NCBI RefSeq assembly: GCF_900112365.1
Contig: NZ_FOLQ01000021.1
Coordinates: 1-48,043 of the forward strand
Direction of reading: 5' to 3'
DNA: 48,043 bases
DNA from: Spirosoma endophyticum
GTDB lineage: Bacteria > Bacteroidota > Bacteroidia > Cytophagales > Spirosomataceae
Below the pieces are notes generated by a model. It made no database searches. It saw nothing but the letters and a program-made list of their open reading frames with translations, and was not told where the DNA came from. Shown piece by piece: positions 40,673 to 48,043 of the stretch. Within the stretch, counting starts at the first letter, position 1, and each line of letters opens with the position of its first letter. A program made the translations under genes and the position numbers.

Positions 40673-40707
40673 ACAGCCACTTCCCATTGGGGAGTGGCTG
40701 TTTTTGT
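40673..40707 (+). terminator. Terminator of the giant surface-protein gene
   Basis: ACAGCCACTTCCC and GGGGAGTGGCTGT form a stem of about 12 bp with a small loop (40673-40701), followed by TTTTGTTT, 22 bases after the stop. A typical intrinsic terminator. Confidence 0.85.
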
Positions 40708-40924
40708 TTAACCCATATCGCTGCCCATTCAGTCTGCCTATACTCACTGGAGTTTCTCCGTTTCAAGCGGATTAAGTAGGCGCTACCCTAGCCTGTAGTA
40801 TCAAAGTAGTATTGCCTTCCGGGATTTGTGGGTACCGGTTGCCAGTTGGTAACCTCGTTGACGGTCCTTTACTCACCCTTGAAAAAGGGATTTTGCCTCG
40901 CTTTCAAGCTATTGCAAAACCTCA

Positions 40925-40989
40925 CTGTACAACAATCATTGTACACTAGCTTACATACGAAAAGCGTACAATGTGTGTATGTTGTACAG
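40925..40989. repeat. Small inverted repeat, CTGTACAAC ends
   Basis: CTGTACAACA at 40925-40934 and TGTTGTACAG at 40980-40989, with further pairing inside (GTAC near 40941 and 40966). About 65 bp. It could be an operator or a tiny element. No gene overlaps it. Confidence 0.45.
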
Positions 40990-41003
40990 ACAGAATCCAG
41001 TGC

Positions 41004-41109
41004 GTATGCTACTAACTGAAGTTGACAGTTATTAAAAACTCACTGTCTCATTAAATCCTCCCATGTGATACGAAGGAGCGATCATGTATCTGCTCCAAAG
41101 ATGGGGCGT
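41004..41109 (+). repeat. Dispersed intergenic repeat, copy 1 (begins like an IS3 end)
   Basis: Starts GTATGCTACTAACTGAAGTTGACAG, close to the IS3 end at 25381, then CTCACTGTCTCATTAAATCC, TGTGATACGAAGGAGCGATC and ATGTATCTGCTCCAAAGATG with GGGGCG. Related stretches lie at 44930-45015, 46160-46240 and 47495-47580. No ORF. Confidence 0.5.
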
Positions 41110-41300
41110 TTAAGAAGACGCTTTTACACTCGATAGTTTGGCTAGTTCGCTTTGTAACGGCATGATGTTATAGTGGCGCACTAACCCCTGAGTGACCATC
41201 AGGTTCGTCGCTTGAAAAGGCTTATTGTTAAAAATCTGTAACAGATGTTAAAAACCTTGCTTCCCATAGGTGGAAAGTAATACTTGTGCTCAATTATAGA
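41110..41300 (-). pseudogene. Remnant of an unidentified gene end
   Basis: The minus strand reads HKYYFPPMGSKVFNICYRFL, then after a one-base shift ATNLMVTQGLVRHYNIMPLQ and SELAKLSSVKASS to TAA at 41110-41112. It has no start and no identified family. It may be the tail of a decayed gene carried by the dispersed repeat. The stretch 40710-41311 otherwise holds only short repeats. Confidence 0.3.
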
Positions 41301-41311
41301 ATAACGGGCGC

Positions 41312-42331
41312 ATGAATAAGGCTATACTCTGTCTGCTACTCCTGAGCCTATCGCTCAGAACGATTGGTCAAGACGTCATTGATAACCAGTACTCGGTCTT
41401 TCGAATCTTGGCGGGTCAAGATACCACCACCTTTATCGTGGTGGGCAACAAAGACGAGCTAAAGAAACGCAAACCGCTACTTATTTTTCGGCAAGGTTCG
41501 ATGCCCATCCCCCTGTTTGGCCGTTACCAGCGAGGCACTGCCGCCATTATTTTCCCCTTTAAGGTCAAGGACTACCTCAACCAGTATCACATCGTAGCTA
41601 TTGCTAAACCAGGCGTCGCCTTGATGGCCGATTCGGCGACGATGGTCCGTACGGTCGAAACACGAGATCCCCGATTTTCCTCCCAAAAGTACCTGGATCA
41701 CAACTACCTTAATTTCTACGTGAATCAAACCAATCAGGTCATTGACTACTTGCTCAAACAACCCTTTATCGACAAAGCGAAAGTGGCTATTTGTGGGGGA
41801 TCAGAAGGCTATCCAATCGCGATAAAAGTGGCGGCTACAAACCGTAACGTCACTCACCTCATTGGATTCTCCGGTTTGTTAGAGGGCAGATGGCAGGCGC
41901 AACTTAGGGAAACCCGTGAGCGGGCAAACCTGGGGGAGTATACCCAACAACAAGCCCAGGAAGCCATCGAACGTATGTATGGATACTGGCGTGAGGTGTT
42001 GAAAAACCCTACGTCTACAAAGTCAGAAGGCGGGGATACACCGTATGCAACCTATTCATTTTCAACGAGTAGAAACTTGGAGCACTTACTAAGCTTACGT
42101 ATACCCATCTACATTTGCTATGGTACAGCTGACTTATCATCCAGTCTCAATGACCTGCTACCCATTGAGTTCGCTAGTCGAGGCAAAACGAATTTGACCC
42201 TAAAGCCCTATCTGGATTATGATCATACCTTTTTCCTACTCGTGCGTGACGATAAAGGGAAAGTGATTGATAAGGTCTATAAAGGCGACGAGGTAGCCCA
42301 AGACTATATGAACTGGTTGAAAAACCGGTAA
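41312..42331 (+). CDS. Exported alpha/beta-hydrolase-like protein
   Basis: 339 aa. Signal peptide MNKAILCLLLLSLSLRTIGQ, cleaved near residue 20. The nucleophile elbow is GGSEG at 162-166 (Ser164) after strand KVAIC. The acid is probably Asp in YICYGTADLSSS (about 266) and the base His in LDYDHTFFLL (about 307), the right order and spacing for an alpha/beta hydrolase. Substrate unknown. The next gene starts 19 bases after the stop, so the two are probably co-transcribed. Confidence 0.82.
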   Translation: MNKAILCLLLLSLSLRTIGQDVIDNQYSVFRILAGQDTTTFIVVGNKDELKKRKPLLIFRQGSMPIPLFGRYQRGTAAIIFPFKVKDYLNQYHIVAIAKPGVALMADSATMVRTVETRDPRFSSQKYLDHNYLNFYVNQTNQVIDYLLKQPFIDKAKVAICGGSEGYPIAIKVAATNRNVTHLIGFSGLLEGRWQAQLRETRERANLGEYTQQQAQEAIERMYGYWREVLKNPTSTKSEGGDTPYATYSFSTSRNLEHLLSLRIPIYICYGTADLSSSLNDLLPIEFASRGKTNLTLKPYLDYDHTFFLLVRDDKGKVIDKVYKGDEVAQDYMNWLKNR

Positions 42332-42350
42332 GATTTAACCATACGGCCTA

Positions 42351-43298
42351 ATGAAAACGAGTCTCTTTGTTTGGATAATTCTTTGCTGGTGTACCAACAT
42401 AGCCCCTTGCCAAATAACATACGCTACGCCAGATACAGCTTATATTCAAGCGGTCGAAAAGGCTCTTGATTATTTGCAAAAAGGGCAATGTCAGCCGTGC
42501 TTGACTGCTTACAAGAAGGCGTTCCTGATCGCGCAAAGAAGTGCCCTCAGCACCATGCGAGCCGCTCTTTGTGCCTATCAGTGTGGGCAGTCTGAATTGG
42601 CAAAAACATACATTCAGCAAGCGGTTACTATTGATTACAGCATTGCTGAGGAGACTTGGATCGACTATCAGTCCGCTCCGGAATTTAACCTTGTCCGTTC
42701 TTCGTCCATGAAGGCGTTGGTGCAGGAGGTGTTTGCCCAGAAAGATGCCCAACTCGGCATCAACCCGTCCTTAAAAAGCCAGCTACAGGCGATTTATACC
42801 ACGGACCAGCAACCTCGCTCTCGGGTCGATTCCGTGATGCGCGTTTACGGTCAGAACTCTCTACAATGGCGACAACTTTGGCAGGGCATACACCAAGTGG
42901 ATTCCATTAATTTGGGGAAGGTTGAACAACTCATTCAGCAATACGGCTATCCCGGCAAGAGTTTGGTTGGGGCTAAATTGGGAAACACGGCTTGGCTGAT
43001 TATCCAGCACTCTCCTGTTGTCATTCAAGAGAAGTATTTACCCATTCTTCAACGAGCGGCTGACCAGGGTGAAATGCAAAAAACAAATATGGCGCTGTTG
43101 ATAGATCGCATTCGGGTGTATAAAGGGCAGAAACAGTTGTACGGTACCCAAGTAAAAATGGAGTCAACGGGTCAGAAATCCTTTGATGCGATTGAAGACG
43201 AGAAGAATGTGAATAAACGCCGGGCAGAGGTGGGCTTAGGCCCCTTAGAAGAGTACGCCAAACAATTTGGTTTTGAATATAAGCTCCCCAGCAACTAG
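42351..43298 (+). CDS. Exported DUF6624-domain protein with TPR-like start
   Basis: 315 aa. Signal peptide MKTSLFVWIILCWCTNIAPC. Residues 25-110 are two TPR-like helical hairpins (YIQAVEKALDYLQKGQCQPC, ALSTMRAALCAYQCGQSELA). From about 150 the DUF6624 domain: VEQLIQQYGYPGKSLVGAKL, AWLIIQHSPVVIQEKYLPIL, ALLIDRIRVYKGQKQLYGTQ, and a closing NKRRAEVGLGPLEEYAKQFG. It follows the hydrolase gene by 19 bases. Function not known. The envelope location is inferred from the signal. Confidence 0.82.
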   Translation: MKTSLFVWIILCWCTNIAPCQITYATPDTAYIQAVEKALDYLQKGQCQPCLTAYKKAFLIAQRSALSTMRAALCAYQCGQSELAKTYIQQAVTIDYSIAEETWIDYQSAPEFNLVRSSSMKALVQEVFAQKDAQLGINPSLKSQLQAIYTTDQQPRSRVDSVMRVYGQNSLQWRQLWQGIHQVDSINLGKVEQLIQQYGYPGKSLVGAKLGNTAWLIIQHSPVVIQEKYLPILQRAADQGEMQKTNMALLIDRIRVYKGQKQLYGTQVKMESTGQKSFDAIEDEKNVNKRRAEVGLGPLEEYAKQFGFEYKLPSN

Positions 43299-43440
43299 CT
43301 AGTCAATAAATATTCTCATAAATCGCTCATTTATCTATTTCATGACGTCAGAAACAAGTAGCTAAGCTGGCTGTTTGCCTTCAGTTGATGACCCCAAAGG
43401 CTAAGCACTTTGGGGTAAACTTAACCTAATTGACTTATCT

Positions 43441-44139
43441 ATGAAGCAACTACCCTTTGGCTTGCTCCTTCTTTTTTCGCTTTTAACGACAGGACTATTC
43501 GCTCAGCAAAAAAATAACTGGATTTATCTGTTTGATGGAAAATCAACCCAAGCCCTGCGTGGCTATCAAATGAGTTCGTTTCCGACTCAAGCCTGGAAAA
43601 TTGAAGAGGGTGCTCTTGTCGCCCAAACGGGTGTACCCAATATTGACTTGGTGACCAAGGAAAACTATAAGAATTTTGAACTAATGCTCGACTGGAAAAT
43701 GTCGGTAGCAGGTAATAGTGGGGTATTTTATTACATTGATGAGATAGCCAATAAAGCGGTTGATAATGGCAATAGTCCTAATTGGCTGGACAACTTTGAA
43801 ATGCAGTTACTGGACGACATAAACTTTAATGACAAAGCACCTATTCGTTCCGCCGGTTCGCTTTATGATCTGATTACCCCCTCTCATAAAGTGTTGAAAC
43901 CCGTAGGCGAGTACAATCAGTCTCGACTCCTTGTGCAGGCTAATCATGTAGAACACTGGTTAAATGGGGCTAAAGTAGTGGAGTATGAGATTGGATCGTC
44001 TGCCTTGAATCAGTTAATCAGCCAAAGTAAATACAAAGACAATCCTCGATTTGCCAAGTCTACCAATGGCCTACTTATGTTTCAGCATCACGGCCAGAAG
44101 GTTTGGCTAAAAAACATCAAAGTCAGACGCTTGGACTGA
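43441..44139 (+). CDS. Exported DUF1080 (3-keto-disaccharide hydrolase-like) protein
   Basis: 232 aa. Signal peptide MKQLPFGLLLLFSLLTTGLF, cleaved before QQKN. Family markers: WIYLFDGKSTQALRGYQ, AWKIEEGALVAQ, NFELMLDWKMSVAGNSGVFY, and FEMQLLDD; then NHVEHWLNGAKVVEYEIGS and GLLMFQHHGQKVWLKNIKVR. A concanavalin-like jelly roll. Some relatives hydrolyse 3-keto sugars, but many are untested. It starts 142 bases after the previous gene with no terminator seen, and may have its own promoter. Confidence 0.88.
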   Translation: MKQLPFGLLLLFSLLTTGLFAQQKNNWIYLFDGKSTQALRGYQMSSFPTQAWKIEEGALVAQTGVPNIDLVTKENYKNFELMLDWKMSVAGNSGVFYYIDEIANKAVDNGNSPNWLDNFEMQLLDDINFNDKAPIRSAGSLYDLITPSHKVLKPVGEYNQSRLLVQANHVEHWLNGAKVVEYEIGSSALNQLISQSKYKDNPRFAKSTNGLLMFQHHGQKVWLKNIKVRRLD

Positions 44140-44231
44140 CGTATGTTACGAATTGGACCCCAGTGGCGAGTGTCAGCCGCTGCTGGCCACTTGAGCGTTA
44201 TCTATACATATCATCTCCTAATACCCTCATA

Positions 44232-44882
44232 TTAGCGCCGCTCATCGGTTGCCTTAGTGCGTTTAAAAAACCACCAGCCGAGCCAGCCCACCAGGCCCTC
44301 TACGAAACAAAGTATGAACCATAGCGGGAGATTGGATCGATTGCCAAAGCTGATCGACGTGAAAAAAATTACTAGACCCAACCCCGCCCAGTAATGCGGA
44401 TGACCTAGTTGATCCGCCCGCCAGTGTACAGACAGGGACGTATCTTGATTGGGCCTTAGCAGGGGGCTTAATTTGGGATAGTCCCATCCCAACAGGCCTA
44501 AGTTGGCTAGCACCATCAGACCGGTGATCAGGGGCGTGCCATGAAAGTTCATCGACAGGGTAATTAGGAAGATATTAAGACTAATGGGTAAGAAGGCTAC
44601 CGCCCCCAGCGTGCTCCAGCGCTGAGTGACTAACAAGAAGCCCGCCACCAGTTGCCCCCATCCCAAGAATTGCCACCACAGTCCTGTTCGATATAAAGTT
44701 TCAAAAAAGACATCCAGGGTCATGCCCGTTGGGGGGATTTGCATCGATCCGACTTGGATAAAGCGCTCGCCCATGGCTTTACCCAAACCTGAAAAGGCAT
44801 AGGCCCCGCCAATAAGATACCGTAGGTAAATGACAAACAGGGAAAGGCCTGTTTTCTTTCTCAGCGAATCGATCCAAGTCAT
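44232..44882 (-). CDS. DoxX-like inner-membrane protein
   Basis: 216 aa with five to six hydrophobic segments: LFVIYLRYLIGGAYAFSGLG, QFLGWGQLVAGFLLVTQ, AVAFLPISLNIFLITL, LITGLMVLANLGLLGW, HYWAGLGLVIFFTSI and FILCFVEGLVGWLGWW. The start YLRYLIGGAYAFSGLGKAMG and the small Gly/Ala-rich helices fit the DoxX family of membrane proteins, sometimes linked to respiration or redox stress. It converges on the DUF1080 gene. No operon partner. Confidence 0.78.
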   Translation of the reverse strand: MTWIDSLRKKTGLSLFVIYLRYLIGGAYAFSGLGKAMGERFIQVGSMQIPPTGMTLDVFFETLYRTGLWWQFLGWGQLVAGFLLVTQRWSTLGAVAFLPISLNIFLITLSMNFHGTPLITGLMVLANLGLLGWDYPKLSPLLRPNQDTSLSVHWRADQLGHPHYWAGLGLVIFFTSISFGNRSNLPLWFILCFVEGLVGWLGWWFFKRTKATDERR

Positions 44883-44929
44883 TGGTAATATACTGTGTTA
44901 ACTAAAACAGAAAAATACCGCCAACATAC

Positions 44930-45015
44930 TCAGATACTGTCAATCTCTTAAAAGGCTCCCAAGTGAGACAAAGAAACGTTCATGTGTCTGCTTCAAAAAC
45001 GGGGCTTTTTCTGAA
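44930..45015 (+). repeat. Dispersed intergenic repeat, copy 2
   Basis: CAGATACTGTCAATCTCTTA, then AAGTGAGACAAAGAAACGTT, CATGTGTCTGCTTCAAAAAC and GGGGC, aligned with copy 1 at 41020-41109. Non-coding, between the DoxX gene and the terminator at 45079. Confidence 0.5.
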
Positions 45016-45078
45016 CGATAAAAAACAAAAGTGTGTGTTGGTAAATTTCTCATAATCAGTACAATGCGCTAAAAGACT

Positions 45079-45116
45079 GCTCCATCTTCGCTTCCAATTG
45101 GAAACGAAGATGGAGC
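45079..45116 (-). terminator. Hairpin terminator after the PadR-membrane protein pair
   Basis: GCTCCATCTTCG at 45079-45090 pairs with CGAAGATGGAGC at 45105-45116, with an inner TTCCAATTGGAA. It lies 45 bases past the stop of the minus-strand membrane-protein gene at 45162. Confidence 0.7.
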
Positions 45117-45161
45117 GGAAAAAGCCTTACTACTTCCTGTGAAAAACGAGCCGATCGGTCC

Positions 45162-45611
45162 CTACTGTTTCACTCTTTCCAGGAAACGTTGATAGCTATA
45201 CATAAATAGACTGGGTAAAAATCCAAAACAGAAGATAACTACCCCTGCAACACTTAAGTAGGGTGCCCAGTAGAAAATAAACTCTGAACCCATCGGGTAA
45301 TTGGAGAAACAAATGCCTAGTATCAGTAGGCAAATAGCTATATAGCCAGTGGTAAATATGAGCTTAAGCATGTTGGTCTTCGATTTTAGGGTTAAATAAT
45401 AGAGTGTATCGGCCTGGATCTGTTGGATCACTTCGGGAGGAAACGTTGTTTCAATAAAGGCTTTGGCAGTAGCCAAATCTAGTTCATCCGATTCTTGTTC
45501 CAGCAGGGTGCAAATATGATCGAGAACATCGGCCCGTACTTCCCTGGTGGTAAGGCCATGTTGGGCTAGATACGAATGAATTTGTTGGATGTCATCGGGG
45601 GTTAGTTTCAT
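45162..45611 (-). CDS. Membrane protein paired with a PadR regulator
   Basis: 149 aa. The N-terminal half is a soluble helical domain (MKLTPDDIQQIHSYLAQHGL, VRADVLDHICTLLEQESDEL) resembling the permease-prefix domains found next to PadR genes. Then there are two membrane helices (LIFTTGYIAICLLILGICF, YLSVAGVVIFCFGFLPSLF). Its start overlaps the end of the PadR gene by 4 bases, so they are translationally coupled and the protein may be the regulator's target or partner. Confidence 0.75.
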   Translation of the reverse strand: MKLTPDDIQQIHSYLAQHGLTTREVRADVLDHICTLLEQESDELDLATAKAFIETTFPPEVIQQIQADTLYYLTLKSKTNMLKLIFTTGYIAICLLILGICFSNYPMGSEFIFYWAPYLSVAGVVIFCFGFLPSLFMYSYQRFLERVKQ

Positions 45612-45949
45612 GGGATCGTGCTGGGGAGAGGGGTGATGACCGATTGAAGCAACTCAACAAAGTTCTTTAATTCCTCGAGGGCGGCTTTCACACTAGCCTT
45701 TCCCGGTTCCGTGATGGAATAGTATTTCCGCTCCCGCTCCCCCAAGAAAACCGACCTACAGCTTAAGATGCCTTCGGCTTTCAAGCTGTGTAAAATCGGA
45801 TAGAGCGATCCTTCCCGGACAAGGATCTGCCCTCCGGTCACTTCCTTCAACGTTTGGACAATCTGGTAGCCGTACATTTCCTCTTTATCGGAAAGAATTT
45901 TAAGGATTAGGGGCTTGAGGGTGCCTTTGAGCAATTCTTTGGAGTACAT
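45608..45949 (-). CDS. PadR-family transcriptional regulator
   Basis: 113 aa. Characteristic order: LLKGTLKPLILKILSDKEEM, YGYQIVQTLKEVTGGQ, EGSLYPILHSLKAEGILSCR, and YYSITEPGKASVKAALEEL, the winged-helix plus helix arrangement of PadR. These repressors respond to small molecules or envelope stress. Often they control themselves and their coupled membrane gene, which here overlaps by 4 bases. Confidence 0.92.
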   Translation of the reverse strand: MYSKELLKGTLKPLILKILSDKEEMYGYQIVQTLKEVTGGQILVREGSLYPILHSLKAEGILSCRSVFLGERERKYYSITEPGKASVKAALEELKNFVELLQSVITPLPSTIP

Positions 45950-46159
45950 AACGAATCAGTAAAATTACTGGCAGTAAATATACATCGTAATTCGATGCAT
46001 TGCTATCCAATGTATCATTTTTCTGCTTTATTATTGAGAAATACAAATGACGTAGAGATTACAAGCTAAGTCCATAGGATGGGACATTAGGACAAAATAC
46101 CAAGTATTGATAAAGGCTGATTTGCAAACAGCCACTCGGAGTAATTAATACTACTATAT

Positions 46160-46240
46160 ACAATCTCAATAAATGCTCATTTAAGAGAAGTAGAAGCATT
46201 CATGTATCTGTGCCATTAATAGGGCGTTTAAAGAAACTGT
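46160..46240 (+). repeat. Dispersed intergenic repeat, copy 3
   Basis: ACAATCTCAATAAATGCTCA, AGAAGCATTCATGTATCTGT and TAGGGCGTTTAAAG match copies 1 and 2 in order. The 45950-46448 region holds only this and no credible gene. Confidence 0.45.
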
Positions 46241-46448
46241 ACAGTAAGGCCATGTATCCGGCAACAGCGGGTAAACCTAAAAAAGGGGAAGGCAATGGCT
46301 GACCACCAAATTCCCAGTCTGCCTTCGCCCTCACTGGAACCCATAACTCGTCTGTCATAAAAAGACAAATTCAGTAAAAGCACCTTAATTAGCTGTATAA
46401 CAGAACTCCAGTTATGTATAACTTTTCCTCTAGGTAAACATAAAGCCA

Positions 46449-46578
46449 GTGGCTGTTGCAAAAGTCGGTACAGCCCAGAATAGAGTGCTGCTTTCGACCA
46501 GTTTTTGCCACTTATTAAGATCTTGTAGCCATCCAAGTAATGCTTTTTTTATTCAGCGCTGACTTTTGCAACAGCCAC
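46449..46578. repeat. MITE-like element, copy 3
   Basis: 130 bp with perfect 18-bp inverted ends GTGGCTGTTGCAAAAGTC, as in copies 1 and 2. Inside, AGTTTTTGCCACTTATTAAG shares the central motif. It lies 160 bases upstream of the outer-membrane gene and would overlap a false N-terminal extension of it. Confidence 0.72.
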
Positions 46579-46740
46579 GTGTGTTATAAAACGAGTCGTA
46601 TACTACTAACTAAGAAGCTGGTTAAATTTTTTTGTACATGTAAAATCGCAAGTTTAAATAGCTTCAGTAAAAAGCCTGATTACAACTCTTTCCTGCTGGC
46701 AACGGTCTGTTTAGAAACGAGCGCCTTAACTAAATTACAC

Positions 46741-47433
46741 ATGAAAAAAAATTTATGTCTGATCGGACTTGTATCGGCTAGTATTGCCAGTTATGGTCAA
46801 CGTATCGAATCTTCGATACAGGTGGGTTCGGGTTTATTTTCATACCGGGGACCAAACTCGGTTAATGAAACGGGACTGAACGCCAATGGCAACTCTTTCA
46901 TCAGTAATCCCTATGGTCGTGCCAGCGGGGCCAGTTACAGCTTGTCCGGGCAAATTCAATCGGTAACGAAATGTAAGCTGATTTATGGAATTCAGGTAGG
47001 CTATGAACAACTAACCAGCCGCGTTGCCATAACGAAAATAATCGGAGATTTTTCAAATAGCCCAACTAATGGACGCGGTAGTCTTCAGAATCAATATGTC
47101 AATCTGAGTCCATTCGTGGGAAAGCGATTTGGTGACGCACGGTTTTCTGTAGATGCAACACTTGGTTTAGACGCTGCTATTGGGTTACGTAGCCGGGAAT
47201 CCTGGATGCTGGATACATACAATTCATCTTTTCAAACACCGGCAGCGCCAAGCCAGCGAATACCCGATGTAGATTTTCGGCCGCGCCTGAACCTGACGGG
47301 CTATTACAAGGCGTTCGGGTTAAGTGCGGGTTACTCTTACGGCTTATCGAATTATTTAGCTAATCGCTACACGGATGCAAAAGTTTACTCTCAATTCTGG
47401 CGGGCTGGTGTCGTATATAGAATAAAAAAATAG
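46741..47433 (+). CDS. Outer-membrane beta-barrel protein
   Basis: 230 aa from ATG 46741, giving a signal peptide (MKKNLCLIGLVSASIASYGQ). The frame is open to 46540, but that extension crosses the MITE and is not credible. The mature part is made of amphipathic strands (ESSIQVGSGLFSYRG, KLIYGIQVGYEQLTS, FSVDATLGLDAAIGL, RLNLTGYYKAFGLSAGYSYG) and ends WRAGVVYRIKK. A PorT-like or OmpA-barrel-like fold is likely. Function unknown. Confidence 0.8.
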   Translation: MKKNLCLIGLVSASIASYGQRIESSIQVGSGLFSYRGPNSVNETGLNANGNSFISNPYGRASGASYSLSGQIQSVTKCKLIYGIQVGYEQLTSRVAITKIIGDFSNSPTNGRGSLQNQYVNLSPFVGKRFGDARFSVDATLGLDAAIGLRSRESWMLDTYNSSFQTPAAPSQRIPDVDFRPRLNLTGYYKAFGLSAGYSYGLSNYLANRYTDAKVYSQFWRAGVVYRIKK

Positions 47434-47494
47434 AGTCGATTGCTTATTTGGACTTCAGGCTAATAGGCTGTTTACTACGTTGTTCTGGGTGAAA

Positions 47495-47580
47495 TTACTA
47501 AGATTGACAGATATTAAAGCATAGTCTCATGAAAAGCTCCTATCTGAGACGAAACTGATTTGGCTGTCCATAACTGAGCA
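47495..47580 (+). repeat. Dispersed intergenic repeat, copy 4
   Basis: AAGATTGACAGATATTAAAG, CATAGTCTCATGAAAAGCTC, TATCTGAGACGAAA. It matches the start of the dispersed repeat and the IS3 end word TTGGACAGATATTAAAA at 25399. Then it diverges. Confidence 0.45.
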
Positions 47581-47612
47581 TTCATATAATGGGTTCAACA
47601 GGAGTTGGGACA

Positions 47613-47775
47613 CTAGCCTTCAAACTTCTTAAGGGCTTCTGGTGTCACTGGCGTAAAAAAGTTCACCAGATTGCCATCTGGATCTCGGAACAGCAAGGAA
47701 CGATTACCCCATGGCATGGTAGTCGGCTTCTGAATGATCAGGTCACCTAAAATGTCGACTAATTTTTGATAAGTA
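47613..47775 (-). pseudogene. C-terminal fragment of a VOC-family (glyoxalase/dioxygenase-like) protein
   Basis: The minus strand encodes QKLVDILGDLIIQKPTTMPW, GNRSLLFRDPDGNLVNFFTP, VTPEALKKFEG, stopping at 47613-47615. The FRDPDGNLVNFF motif is the typical end of a VOC metal-binding half. No start is possible: the frame meets the IS630 gene's end at about 47780, so the insertion removed the front part. Confidence 0.8.
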
Positions 47776-47783
47776 ATCCTCGC

Positions 47784-48043
47784 TTATTGGTTTGCATTAA
47801 AAGCACTGAAGTTGATGCTTAACTTTCCACCCACATTCGTCAAACAGCGATTCAGGGCATAGGCTAAATCATCATTAGTCAAATAATCCTCGGGCCTCAA
47901 CCACCCCCCTTTCAGATGTCGCCATAAGGTTTCGGCAAGGTTGAGATGGGGACAGTAGACAGGCAGGAAAAACAAATATAGCCCTCTGGCTTCCCAAATC
48001 GGCCGCATCATTTGGATGTAGCCCGCTGTGTGAATCCGGGCAT
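47784..48043 (-). CDS. IS630-family transposase, C-terminal part (runs off the right edge)
   Basis: Open from the window edge: ARIHTAGYIQMMRPIWEARG, LYLFFLPVYCPHLNLAETLW and RHLKGGWLRPEDYLTND. The D-(x)-ARIHTA phrase and FLPVYCPHLNLAETLW, which carries the final Glu of the DDE triad, are standard IS630 landmarks. About 85 residues are present, and the rest lies beyond 48043. It ends TAA 47784-47786, adjacent to the broken VOC gene. Confidence 0.88.
   Translation of the reverse strand, partial: ARIHTAGYIQMMRPIWEARGLYLFFLPVYCPHLNLAETLWRHLKGGWLRPEDYLTNDDLAYALNRCLTNVGGKLSINFSAFNANQ

Noticed and set aside
46228..46536. Minus-strand 102-aa reading frame
   Set aside because: Half of it lies in the MITE-like element and the rest in the dispersed repeat. 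Composition is not protein-like.

Overview
The window looks like part of a large plasmid, or a plasmid-derived replicon, from a Bacteroidota bacterium of the Cytophagales, probably Spirosoma or a close relative. This rests on protein style rather than on any marker gene: signal peptides ending in AQ, DUF3575, DUF6624, DUF1080 and BfmA/BtgA-type proteins, a giant Gly-rich/Ig-like surface protein, and IS3, IS110, Tn3 and IS630 elements. No rRNA, tRNA or housekeeping gene was seen.

Layout. 1-3.0 kb: secreted and lipoprotein genes with decayed copies (a frameshifted lipocalin-like gene and a cold-shock gene with an internal stop). 3.0-6.8 kb: plasmid maintenance, with a ParA ATPase and small partner behind an array of TTAGACT half-sites, a Rep_3-type initiator with five iterons, an AT-rich origin with a perfect DnaA box, a 264-bp element with inverted ends and a possible structured RNA. 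6.75-12.2 kb: small unknown genes, then a mobilization module (palindrome-rich oriT candidate, BfmA/BtgA-like protein, relaxase, VirD4/TraG coupling protein). 12.7-20.6 kb: an apparent defence island with a 1258-aa nuclease-like protein, a DUF3800 protein and a complete retron operon (PRTase-like protein, winged-helix protein, msr-msd RNA, reverse transcriptase). 20.7-25.3 kb: a VapBC-type pair, a serine resolvase, a LytTR regulator, and DUF3575, SIMPL and lipoprotein genes.

25.4-34.8 kb is a nest of mobile elements. An IS3-family element (ends 25381 and 34806) is split by an IS110-family element and by a 6.5-kb Tn3-family transposon with 33-bp perfect inverted ends and a 6-bp target duplication. 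Within 25.5-29.2 kb many GC-rich 16-bp micro-insertions interrupt genes. Taking them out restores the canonical IS3 transposase, and their arms vary in a compensatory way (CCGG/CCGG, CGGG/CCCG). 35.0-40.65 kb encodes a 1875-aa secreted repeat protein. 41.3-47.4 kb carries exported hydrolase-like and DUF proteins, a DoxX-like membrane protein, a PadR regulator with a membrane partner and an outer-membrane barrel. The window ends in a VOC-protein remnant next to an IS630-type transposase.

The two points most worth a second look are the retron, whose RNA can be delimited from its a1/a2 ends and stems, and the 16-bp GC-rich insertions, which I cannot match to a named element. Several short repeat families (a 128-bp element with TGGCTGTTGC ends, a 215-bp inverted duplication, a 225-bp direct duplication and a dispersed intergenic repeat at 41-47.6 kb) show that much of the window arose by local duplication and small-element insertion.
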